NCBI RefSeq assembly: GCF_026250525.1
Contig: NZ_CP111043.1
Coordinates: 372,001 to 436,000 of the forward strand
DNA: 64,000 bases
From: Chondrinema litorale
GTDB taxonomy: Bacteria > Bacteroidota > Bacteroidia > Cytophagales > Flammeovirgaceae
Reading direction: 5' to 3'
Positions 35,102 to 42,703 of this stretch are shown in pieces. Made by a program: the position numbers and the translations under genes. Under the pieces are notes generated by a model. It did no database searches, was not told the DNA's origin, and saw only the letters and a list, made by a program, of their open reading frames with translations. Positions within the stretch are counted from its first letter, which is position 1. The number at the start of each line of letters is the position of its first letter.

Positions 35102-35406
35102 CCTTGTCTCCTAATATTTTAAAGAAATTTATTCTTACAATAAACTTTAAATTTCTGTTCTGTTACTTAAATATTTCAAAAAAACATCTTTTATTCCAAT
35201 GTTGTTTTGCAAATTTGCACCTCGAAATTAAAAGGTAAAGATATAAACTGAATTTGTGCCGATCGAGGCTCAATAAAATAATTTCGAGGTAACAAACATT
35301 TTTTCTTGAATAATTGAGTATACAACAAGAAAAAAAGCTATTAAATCTCAGGTTTATAAAAAATCTGTCTGAAATAGTGTCGACTGGTTAATTTATTTTT
35401 TTAAAG
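35102..35406. other. divergent leader/intergenic region of the M16 peptidase and thrA
   Basis: The 305-base stretch has no gene-sized ORF. It contains a perfect palindrome GCAAATTTGC (35209-35218), which reads as a near-match to the -7 element (CAAATTTG) on both strands, and a 12-base inverted repeat described separately. A ten-codon ORF starting at 35199 overlaps the palindrome and is probably not real. Confidence 0.6.
35209..35290 (+). promoter_or_regulatory. candidate thrA promoter and structured leader
   Basis: CAAATTTG at 35210-35217 is one base off TAnnTTTG. Directly after it, ACCTCGAAATTA (35219-35230) is a perfect 12-base inverted repeat of TAATTTCGAGGT (35279-35290), spacer 48. Within the spacer TCGAGG (35253-35258) can pair with the left arm's CCTCGA, giving a competing hairpin. 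The repeat ends about 117 bases before the thrA ATG. It could be an RNA switch, if the transcript starts early enough to include the left arm, or a DNA operator. Confidence 0.45.
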
Positions 35407-37857
35407 ATGAAAGTTTTAAAGTTTGGTGGGACTTCAGTTGGTACTCCTGAAAGCATAAAGCAGGTCATTGAGATCGTAAAAAAAGTACTAAAAGAAGAAA
35501 AAGCAATTGTTGTAGTTTCTGCATTCGGTGGATTAACGGATAAGTTGATTCATTTGAGTGAAATGGCGTCTAATGGTACGGAGGCTTATAAAGATCTTTA
35601 CAAAACAATTGAAACGCGTCATCTTGAGGCTATTCAGCAACTAGTTCATGCTAAAAGGCAGAGTGGAGTAATTGCTCAAACCAAATATATCCTCAATGAA
35701 CTTGAAGATATTTTACATGGAATCTATCTGGTAAAAGAATTAAGCCTTAAAATGAAGGATTTTATCTTGAGTTTTGGCGAGAGACTTTCTGCTCAAATTA
35801 TTGCAGAAGCTTTTAAAGAAACCGGGATTGATGCCAGATATACAGATAGCCGTGATTTAATCATTACCGATAGAAATTTTGGTAATGCCAATGTAAATTT
35901 CGAAGAAACCAATCAGCGCATGAAGAGCTATTTCATCGCTGCTCAAGGTGAATTACATATTGTACCGGGTTTTGTAGGTAAGTCATTAAAAAATGAGACT
36001 ACAACCCTTGGTAGAGGCGGTTCTGATTACACTGCTTCTATTATTGCTGCTGCCATCAACGTAGACATTCTAGAAATATGGACAGATGTAAACGGAATGA
36101 TGACAGCCGACCCAAGAAAAGTAAACAAGGCTTTTACTATTCCTGAAATCTCTTATGAGGAAGCGATGGAGCTTTCTTATTTCGGAGCCAAGGTAATTTA
36201 TCCGCCAAGTATACAACCTGTTTATCAACACAAAATACCTATACATGTAAAAAACACCTTTGATCCCAATGGTATTTTTACTGTAATTAGCGATAAAGCT
36301 AAAGAAGACGAAAAACCAATTAGAGGTATTTCTTCTATGAAAGATATTTCGCTAGTTACATTAAGTGGTAGCGGAATGATTGGTGTAACAGGTACTTCTA
36401 AAAGATTATTTGGTTGTCTTGCCGATAGCAATGTAAACGTAATTCTGATTTCTCAGGCATCGTCTGAGCATTCTATCAGTTTGGCGATAGCAGAAAATGA
36501 TGCTATAAAGGCTGAAAAATCTATTAAAGATGAGTTTGCTGTAGAGTTTGCAAGCAAAAAGCTAGATAACTTACTGGTAGAAAACCAGATGACCATTATC
36601 GCAGTAGTTGGTAAAAACATGAAGAGTACGCCGGGAGTATCTGGCAGACTTTTTAATGCTTTGGGAAGTAATGGTGTAAATGTACTGGCAATTGCGCAAG
36701 GAGCTTCTGAGCTTAACATTTCAATTGTAATTAATAAATACAATGAAGAGAAAGCATTAAAGCTCATTCACGAAGCTTTTTTCCTTTCAAAAACCAAAGC
36801 ATTACACATTTTTATAGCAGGTGTAACTGGTCTAATTGGAAAAACATTAATCAAACAAATTGAAAAGCAATCTGAAACGCTTAAAAAACAGATTGCTGTA
36901 GATATTAGAGTAATTGGACTTACCAATTCTAGAAAGAGGTTGATTAATCCAGATGGGTTTGAGCCAGAAACTTGCATTAATACACTAGAAACTAAAGGCA
37001 AAGTAGCAGACCTACCTCAGTTCATCAACAACATGATTGAGGCTAACTTACCAAATAGTATTTTTGTAGATGCTACAGCCAGCAAAGTAGTTGCTGATAG
37101 TTACGAGAAAATTCTGAATGCCAGTATTGCCATTGTAACTCCAAATAAATTGGCTTGCTCTGTAAATTACGAATATTATAAAAAACTTAAAGAAGTAGCG
37201 AGAAAGCGCAATACACGCTTTTTATTCGAAACCAATGTGGCAGCAGGTCTTCCAGTAATTAGTACTTTAAATGACCTCATCAACAGTGGTGATAAAATAT
37301 TAAAGATTGAAGCCATTCTTTCTGGTACACTTAATTACATTACAAATAATGTGAGCCAAGATAAAAGCATTAGTGCTGTAATTAAAGATGCTGTTAAAGC
37401 TGGCTTAACAGAACCAGATCCAAGAATTGACTTGAGTGGTTCTGATGTTGCCAGAAAAATATTAATTCTTGGTAGAGAGTTAGGTCACAAGCTCGAAATG
37501 TCTGATGTAATTGTAGAAAAATTTGTTCCGGAAGAATCTTTGGAAACACCAGACTTAAGAAACTTTCTAGAAAAACTAGAGGCTTTTGACGATACTTTTG
37601 AACGTAGAAGATCAGAAGCTGAAGCAGAAGGTAAAAAATTTAGGGTAATTGCCACTTTCGAAAATGGTATTCCTAAAGTAGAAATGAAATCTTTCGATCA
37701 AAATCATCCTTTCTACCATGCTAAAGGAAGTGATAATATCGTGCTTTTTACAAGTAATAGATATAAAGAATTGCCTCTTATGATAAAAGGCCCTGGTGCT
37801 GGAGCTGAGGTTACGGCTGCCGGTGTTTTTGCAGATATTATTAGAATCGCGTACTAA
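35407..37857 (+). CDS. thrA: bifunctional aspartokinase / homoserine dehydrogenase (ThrA)
   Basis: The 816-residue fusion catalyses the first and third steps from aspartate to homoserine, feeding threonine, methionine and isoleucine synthesis. The aspartokinase part (about 1-290) opens with VLKFGGTSVGTPESI and includes FGERLSAQI, LGRGGSDYTAS and IWTDVNGMMTADPR. Two ACT domains follow (about 305-380, SLVTLSGSGMIGVTG; about 392-450, VVGKNMKSTPGVSGRLF), the usual site of feedback inhibition by threonine. The homoserine dehydrogenase part (about 462-816) has the dinucleotide loop IFIAGVTGLIGKTL, TPNKLACS, FETNVAAGLPVI, SGTLNYI and DLSGSDVARKILILGRE. No thrB or thrC follows; a perfect 19-base palindromic terminator comes next. 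The leader holds an inverted repeat. Confidence 0.97.
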   Translation: MKVLKFGGTSVGTPESIKQVIEIVKKVLKEEKAIVVVSAFGGLTDKLIHLSEMASNGTEAYKDLYKTIETRHLEAIQQLVHAKRQSGVIAQTKYILNELEDILHGIYLVKELSLKMKDFILSFGERLSAQIIAEAFKETGIDARYTDSRDLIITDRNFGNANVNFEETNQRMKSYFIAAQGELHIVPGFVGKSLKNETTTLGRGGSDYTASIIAAAINVDILEIWTDVNGMMTADPRKVNKAFTIPEISYEEAMELSYFGAKVIYPPSIQPVYQHKIPIHVKNTFDPNGIFTVISDKAKEDEKPIRGISSMKDISLVTLSGSGMIGVTGTSKRLFGCLADSNVNVILISQASSEHSISLAIAENDAIKAEKSIKDEFAVEFASKKLDNLLVENQMTIIAVVGKNMKSTPGVSGRLFNALGSNGVNVLAIAQGASELNISIVINKYNEEKALKLIHEAFFLSKTKALHIFIAGVTGLIGKTLIKQIEKQSETLKKQIAVDIRVIGLTNSRKRLINPDGFEPETCINTLETKGKVADLPQFINNMIEANLPNSIFVDATASKVVADSYEKILNASIAIVTPNKLACSVNYEYYKKLKEVARKRNTRFLFETNVAAGLPVISTLNDLINSGDKILKIEAILSGTLNYITNNVSQDKSISAVIKDAVKAGLTEPDPRIDLSGSDVARKILILGRELGHKLEMSDVIVEKFVPEESLETPDLRNFLEKLEAFDDTFERRRSEAEAEGKKFRVIATFENGIPKVEMKSFDQNHPFYHAKGSDNIVLFTSNRYKELPLMIKGPGAGAEVTAAGVFADIIRIAY

Positions 37858-37870
37858 AAGTTTAAAGCAT

Positions 37871-37909
37871 AAAAAAAGCGGTTGTAAAATTTTTACAACC
37901 GCTTTTTTT
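37871..37909. terminator. bidirectional terminator between thrA and heme oxygenase genes
   Basis: Nineteen-base perfect arms (37871-37889 and 37891-37909) with a one-base centre, core AGCGGTTGTAAAA, flanked by seven A on one side and seven T on the other. It can terminate on both strands and lies between convergent genes. Confidence 0.9.
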
Positions 37910-37925
37910 GTATAACTAATTTTAT

Positions 37926-38531
37926 TTATTTCATCTGTGGGTTTAGGCTCACCTGACCATCTTTCAAAATATTTTCAAAATACTCAAAGGTCTCAGTAGC
38001 TTTAGCTACTATTTCTTTTTGAGCACTTTCTTCGTTTCCAAAAACAGTTGCTTGTAGAATAAACTGCTTCCAAAAGTTGCCAGTGTCTGTACCATAGCAT
38101 CCATAATAGTGGAAAGTTGTATTTGGCTGAATTTGCATATTGCTTATCAGCTTTTTTCTAATAACTGCACCACCTAATGTAGAGCCTTCAAGCACATACA
38201 TTGCTCCTATTGCATCATTAATATTCTTAATCTGTAATTCGGGCATCTTAGAAAAAGACAACATCTCTTCTTCTAGTTGCAACTCCAACATATCGTACTT
38301 TAACAAATGTACTTTTCTCCTTCTGCTAAAATCCAATTGCTCTTTTTGCTTATCGTTAAGCACTTTGTTTAACTGGCTCTCAATATTCTTATGAAAGAAA
38401 TATTGCTTTAAAATTAAAGATGAGTACTCATCTATGTTAATTGAGCCATCCATGATTTTACTTGAAAAAGCCAGCTTTTCTACCTTGTCGTGATTTTTTC
38501 GGGTAGCTGACTTTAATGTCTGCATTAGCAT
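37926..38531 (-). CDS. biliverdin-producing heme oxygenase
   Basis: Heme oxygenase opens heme to biliverdin, iron and CO. The 201-residue protein has the bacterial HO length. The proximal heme-ligand His lies at position 14 in LKSATRKNHDKVEKL, and the distal helix carries GAMYVLEGSTLGGAVI, the family signature with its flexible glycines. The C-terminal NFWKQFILQATVFGNEE also matches. The start could be the ATG at 38531 or the one two codons later. No bacteriophytochrome or heme-uptake gene is next to it, so the purpose (iron recovery or chromophore supply) cannot be told from context. It ends at a shared terminator with thrA. Confidence 0.93.
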   Translation of the reverse strand: MLMQTLKSATRKNHDKVEKLAFSSKIMDGSINIDEYSSLILKQYFFHKNIESQLNKVLNDKQKEQLDFSRRRKVHLLKYDMLELQLEEEMLSFSKMPELQIKNINDAIGAMYVLEGSTLGGAVIRKKLISNMQIQPNTTFHYYGCYGTDTGNFWKQFILQATVFGNEESAQKEIVAKATETFEYFENILKDGQVSLNPQMK

Positions 38532-38845
38532 AGGTTGTTGTATTTAATTACCGTATTATTTAAACTTTAGTCAAGATGTTTTTCTCAGTTTAAACTCCAT
38601 ACATTAAAGTAAGTTTACAAAAAACACATTTTAGTATTGCGTTTTCAGATTTAGTTACCTGTATTTTATGAGTTCGCATAGTTAAAATATGCTTTTTTTA
38701 CTCATATTGCTATAAAAAAGATGTTTTTTTCTAAATTTTCCCAATCAGCACAATTAAAAACAAATACTTATAAATACAGAAGTTCCACGCCTTCTAAAAG
38801 AAAGGTGGAACTTAAATATCTATTTGAGAAGCGATTAGCTATATT
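38532..38845. other. intergenic region between two minus-strand genes
   Basis: The 314 bases hold no credible ORF and no -7 match for the heme oxygenase gene that I can find. The one clear structure is a hairpin: AAGTTCCAC (38780-38788) with GTGGAACTT (38805-38813), extended by CCTT/AAGG with a one-base bulge. It lies 33 bases after the stop of the downstream-facing 88-aa gene and may terminate it, though no T run follows on that strand. Confidence 0.6.
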
Positions 38846-39112
38846 CTAGTGTGAAGCAATTTTGGTTTTGTTTACAGGGTTATTCACTTTGGCTTTTATA
38901 TCACTTGCCGTACTCTTCACATCTTCATGTTTAATAGAAGACAAAATGTTGTATTCCAGGCTAATACCTGTAATTCCTGTAACAACTAAATAAAATGAAA
39001 TAAAGAATAAATAAGGTAGATCTACTGCTACTAAAAGCACTCCAACTGGAAGAGCTATTATTAATCTTGCAAGTCTTTCTCCGATACTAGTATTTACTTC
39101 TATTTTTCCCAT
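38846..39112 (-). CDS. small membrane protein of the DUF2892 (YgaP-like) type
   Basis: The 88-residue protein begins MGKIEVNTSIGERLARLIIALPVGVLLV, then a second hydrophobic helix YLFFISFYLVVTGITGISL, then a charged C-terminal tail rich in Lys. The N-terminal pattern of a short polar lead, GERLARL, and two close helices resembles DUF2892 inner-membrane proteins, which often occur alone or fused to rhodanese domains. Function is unknown. A well-spaced promoter (TTG, 17 bases, TACCTTTG) lies just upstream at 39156-39183 on the minus strand. Confidence 0.75.
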   Translation of the reverse strand: MGKIEVNTSIGERLARLIIALPVGVLLVAVDLPYLFFISFYLVVTGITGISLEYNILSSIKHEDVKSTASDIKAKVNNPVNKTKIASH

Positions 39113-39155
39113 AATGCAATTTTGTTTTGCGTTTTAGATTATTTATTGAACAATA

Positions 39156-39183
39156 CAAAGGTACTATGGGATGACAGCCGCAA
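39156..39183 (-). promoter_or_regulatory. promoter of the DUF2892-type gene
   Basis: On the minus strand a TTG (39183-39181) is followed after 17 bases by TACCTTTG (39163-39156), a perfect TAnnTTTG. A start near 39150 would give a 38-base leader. This is one of the best promoter matches in the window. Confidence 0.55.
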
Positions 39184-39384
39184 TTATGATGGTTATCAGC
39201 GAATGCCAGTATTTTATATGATTGAAATCAATTGAAAAAATGATCAATCTAAGTTTTGGTGCAAATTGTAATAATTGCCCCAAAGCCATTTGAAAAGTTA
39301 AGGTAAAACTTATATAAGAGAATCTAAATTTTAATGTTTATTTTCGTAAGATTTTATACATTTAGCCAATCAGCAAACTAAAAA

Positions 39385-40092
39385 ATGACTGACCCAAAAA
39401 AGAAAAAGAAAGAAAGTCCGCTAATTAATCTGGCAATTAACATCATCATTCCAATAGTAATATTAATGAAATTTAGCGGTGAGGATAAGTTGGGCCCTGT
39501 AAATGGATTGTTACTAGCTATTTCATTTCCACTTTTTTACGGAATTTATGAATTTGTAAAAGACAAGAAAGTCAATTTCATTTCTATACTTGGCTTAATC
39601 AGTATTTTATTTACAGGAATTATAGGCATTTTACAGTTAGATGCACATTGGATTGCCGTAAAAGAAGCTGCTGTTCCATTGGTAATTGGCATTGCTGTAG
39701 TCGTATCGCTTTGGACTCCTTTCCCATTAGTAAAAAAATTACTTTTCAACGAACAAATTATTGACGTAGCAAAGATCAATAAGATTCTTGATGAAAAGGG
39801 AAATCATAAATTATTTGAAAAAAGATTAACAATAGCAACCTATCTGTTAGCTGCATCTTTTTTACTTTCTGCAATTTTGAATTATGTATTGGCAAAAGTG
39901 ATTGTAAAAAGTGCTTCCGGTACGGAAGCTTTTAACCAAGAACTTGGCAAAATGCAGTCTTTAAGTTTTCCTGTAATTGCAGTTCCCTCAACCATTGTAA
40001 TGGGCTTAGCACTTTGGTATTTAGTACATGGAGTTAAAAAATTAACTGATCTGGAGTTAAAAGAAATTTTTAATGACCCAGAAAACATGTAA
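39385..40092 (+). CDS. VC0807-family integral membrane protein
   Basis: The 235-residue protein has about six hydrophobic helices and a Lys-rich N-terminus (TDPKKKKKESPLINLAINI). Segments such as INIIIPIVILMKFSGEDKLGPVNGLLLAISFPLFYGIYEF and AVPLVIGIAVVVSLWTPFPLVKKLLFN, plus the late SLSFPVIAVPSTIVMGLALWYLVHGVKKLTDLE, match the VC0807/DUF3159-like group of intracellular-septation-like membrane proteins as I recall it. Function is unknown. The ATG at 39385 is preceded by TACATTTAG at a promoter-like distance, one base off the -7 consensus. It is followed 64 bases later by a pyridoxamine-oxidase-fold gene on the same strand. Confidence 0.78.
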   Translation: MTDPKKKKKESPLINLAINIIIPIVILMKFSGEDKLGPVNGLLLAISFPLFYGIYEFVKDKKVNFISILGLISILFTGIIGILQLDAHWIAVKEAAVPLVIGIAVVVSLWTPFPLVKKLLFNEQIIDVAKINKILDEKGNHKLFEKRLTIATYLLAASFLLSAILNYVLAKVIVKSASGTEAFNQELGKMQSLSFPVIAVPSTIVMGLALWYLVHGVKKLTDLELKEIFNDPENM

Positions 40093-40156
40093 TATTACCT
40101 GACTTAACTAAAAGTATATTTTAGCCTGATTTTTTTATTAAAAAGTAGTTTTTCTC

Positions 40157-40708
40157 ATGGCAAAATTTAGCGAAAGTCTAAGCGAAAATATAATCAGTTT
40201 TATCGAAGCTCAAAAAATGTTTTTCACTGGTACTGCTCCGGCAGATGGCAGAGTAAATGTTTCGCCAAAAGGTATGGATACATTTAGAGTTTTGAGCAAT
40301 ACAAAAGTGGCATATCTCGATCTTACAGGTAGCGGAAACGAGACAGCCGGTCATATTAATGAAAATGGCAGGCTTACCATTATGTTTTGCAGCTTCGATC
40401 AAAAACCTCTAATTCTAAGATTATACGGAGAGGGCACTGTTGTAAAACCTGAAGACAAAGATTGGGAAAGCATATCCAAAGACTTTCCAGATATTTCCGG
40501 TAGTAGACAAATAATTGTATTAGATGTAAAGTCTGTACAAGAAAGTTGTGGCTTTGCAGTGCCTTTTTATGAATTTAAAGGTGAAAGAGATGTGTTAGCC
40601 AACTGGGCGCAAAAGAAGGGGGAAACTGCATTAAAAGAATACCGAGAAAAAAATAATACAGTTACGATAGACGGTAAAGAAACCGGATTACAAAATAAAA
40701 AAGCCTGA
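40157..40708 (+). CDS. pyridoxamine 5'-phosphate oxidase-family protein
   Basis: The 183-residue protein has the split-barrel flavin-binding fold of PNPOx-like proteins. Characteristic segments are SFIEAQKMFFTGTAPADGRVNVSPKGMDTFRVL near the N-terminus, VAYLDLTGSGNETAGHINENGRLTIMFCSF in the middle, and LRLYGEGTVV. Members bind FMN, F420 or heme; many are reductases of unknown substrate, so it should not be called PdxH. The C-terminus (about 150-183) is a charged tail. The stop codon TGA at 40706-40708 lies within the left arm of the terminator hairpin. Confidence 0.9.
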   Translation: MAKFSESLSENIISFIEAQKMFFTGTAPADGRVNVSPKGMDTFRVLSNTKVAYLDLTGSGNETAGHINENGRLTIMFCSFDQKPLILRLYGEGTVVKPEDKDWESISKDFPDISGSRQIIVLDVKSVQESCGFAVPFYEFKGERDVLANWAQKKGETALKEYREKNNTVTIDGKETGLQNKKA

Positions 40709-40728
40709 TCAATAATAGATCAGGCTTT
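40700..40728 (+). terminator. terminator overlapping the stop codon of the PNPOx-family gene
   Basis: AAAGCCTGATC (40700-40710) pairs perfectly with GATCAGGCTTT (40718-40728) around a seven-base loop. The gene's TGA is inside the left arm, so a translating ribosome would melt the stem. The A/T flanks may also serve the convergent caspase-family gene. Confidence 0.8.
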
Positions 40729-40751
40729 AAACTTTTCTATTTACAGGTAAT

Positions 40752-42485
40752 TTATTCTATTTCAATTCCTGAGATAAGTTCGTTCATTACAGATTTGTAT
40801 TTAGGGAATGATGCTTTACTTGTATAGCTTAAAAACTGTACAGCATACTTCCCGTTGGTATATAAATTACCAAAATACACAAAAGCTATCCCAGAAATAT
40901 CTGCGTGTACTTCTATCTGAAGCATTTCCTTTCCGTTAATTAGTTTCTTTTCGCTTTTAACCAGCTTTACTTTTTTACAAACTTTTTTAGCATTCTCAAT
41001 TACAGCATCCTTTAAACTTTCTGTATTGAATTCACCATCTTCTGCTATTACCATTCCCCAAGCCTCATCATTATAAGTAGCAAATTGCATCTCAGCCGAG
41101 TTGCTCAAATTATATTTTGGAACTGTCCAATGAATGTTGTCGAACCACACACTAAAATTGTATTTACTGCTTATCTTATGGTATTTCCCTTCTTTATTTA
41201 CATTTATAGCATAGCCTTCTGGATAATTATTTTCTTTAGTATTGGTATTATTTACCAAAACCACATTTTCAGAAGGCTCATTTGTAACTTTTGCTGTTAC
41301 AACCGGCTTTGGTTTAGGAACAATATCTTGAGCAATTAGCTGCGTAGTTTGATTAGTAATCACATAAGCTAATTTTTTCCATTCGCCATCGTCGTTCTGG
41401 ATACTCACATTTCTTTTACCCGGCTTGATACCAGAAATGGGAACCATTGTTCCATTTTTTACATCAGTTAAAAATTCACCATCCACATACAACTTACCAT
41501 CTATGTAGCTTGTAATTTCTAGTGTGCCAGTCAAACTTTTCACCTCGCCAACTTCTACTACAACATTATTTTCTGGCTTAACCTCAACTGGCATAGGCTC
41601 TTCTTCTGATTCGAGTATGAATATAAACTCTCCTTCGTCTCCAGTTAATCGAGCATACTGAGGAGTTTGAAAACCACTGGTTAAAGTAGTTACAGAAGGT
41701 GAAAGGTACGAATATAACTCTGTTGCTGTAATAATTCCGTTGCGATCACCATCGGCTAATTCCTTATTTATCGCATCTAACAATTTATATGTAAAAGCAC
41801 TGTGCCCCCACTCTGGACTTTCTTGTACTTCTTGCCCTCTTTTACCAGCAGTAATAATCTGACGAGAACGACTTTTAGAAATGATTTTTAAATAATTAAG
41901 CGTTTCATCTGGCAATGAACGACTCGTAACTGCAGCATAGCCTCCATAGCAAGCATCTATTGCTAAAAGCACATGTTTTGCTGGCAGTTTTACCAACCTT
42001 TCTCTTAGGTCAGTCATAGAAATGCCATCAATTTCAATATCTTCTCGGCTAAATCCGGAAGCATTATGTGTAACTAGAAAACCGATTTCGGAATTTGCAT
42101 CGCCATAAGAAATACCATGCCCTGCAAAATAGAAGAAAAACTGGTCTTCTTCTACCATTTTCGATCTCAAAAGACTAATATTTCGAAGGATTTCCCTACG
42201 GCTGCCTTGACTATTTTCTAGCATGATTACCTCATCAAAACCAAGGTTATCTTCAAACATGCTTTTGATAGCTTTAGCATCTGCTACAGCATAGCTCAAA
42301 GGTTGAATTCCATTTTCGTAACTATCGATCCCGATTACCATCGCATACTTTTTATTATATGCTTTAAACCCTTCGTTATCTTCCAGTTCTTTTACAACCT
42401 TAAATCCACGCTGTGTTTTTTGAGAAAAGCAGCTTATATTCCCCGTAAATCCAATGATCAGTATAAGTAAAAAGAAATTTTTCAT
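40752..42485 (-). CDS. exported caspase-family (C14) protein with EF-hand-like loop
   Basis: The 577-residue protein starts with a signal peptide (FFLLILIIGFTGNISCFSQ). The caspase-like p20 domain spans about 45-240: KYAMVIGIDSYENGIQPLSYAVADAKAI, catalytic His123 in FYFAGHG and nucleophile Cys179 in LLAIDACYGG. The p10-like region contains DGDRNGIITATE, whose spacing (D-x-D-x-N-G-x-I-x-x-x-E) is that of a calcium-binding EF-hand loop. The C-terminal half has a beta-rich PEGA-like segment (TGTLEITSYIDGKLYVDGEFL) and a further domain (YHKISSKYNFSVWFDNIHW) of unknown kind. It is probably a periplasmic or surface cysteine peptidase. Monocistronic. Confidence 0.9.
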   Translation of the reverse strand: MKNFFLLILIIGFTGNISCFSQKTQRGFKVVKELEDNEGFKAYNKKYAMVIGIDSYENGIQPLSYAVADAKAIKSMFEDNLGFDEVIMLENSQGSRREILRNISLLRSKMVEEDQFFFYFAGHGISYGDANSEIGFLVTHNASGFSREDIEIDGISMTDLRERLVKLPAKHVLLAIDACYGGYAAVTSRSLPDETLNYLKIISKSRSRQIITAGKRGQEVQESPEWGHSAFTYKLLDAINKELADGDRNGIITATELYSYLSPSVTTLTSGFQTPQYARLTGDEGEFIFILESEEEPMPVEVKPENNVVVEVGEVKSLTGTLEITSYIDGKLYVDGEFLTDVKNGTMVPISGIKPGKRNVSIQNDDGEWKKLAYVITNQTTQLIAQDIVPKPKPVVTAKVTNEPSENVVLVNNTNTKENNYPEGYAINVNKEGKYHKISSKYNFSVWFDNIHWTVPKYNLSNSAEMQFATYNDEAWGMVIAEDGEFNTESLKDAVIENAKKVCKKVKLVKSEKKLINGKEMLQIEVHADISGIAFVYFGNLYTNGKYAVQFLSYTSKASFPKYKSVMNELISGIEIE

Positions 42486-42703
42486 ACTTAAGACTTCAAA
42501 AAGTATTTATGTAAATGTAAAAAAGCAATAAGTTTAGTTATTGATTAGATTGATGCAGGAAAGTAAACTATAACAATATATAAAATTCTGCTACTAATCT
42601 AAAAAAGTACATCAGCTTTTATGAAACAAGCTGAATAAATTACATTTGTGTCTTAAGTTAGTCCAAATTGTAGACGTGTGTCTTTACTGCAATGTTACAT
42701 AAT

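Noticed and set aside
35199..35231. Ten-codon leader peptide candidate before thrA
   Set aside because: It contains no Thr or Ile codons, so it does not fit classical attenuation, and it overlaps the probable promoter.
36453..36767. 104-codon minus-strand ORF inside thrA
   Set aside because: Antisense to the ACT domains; no support from promoter or family.
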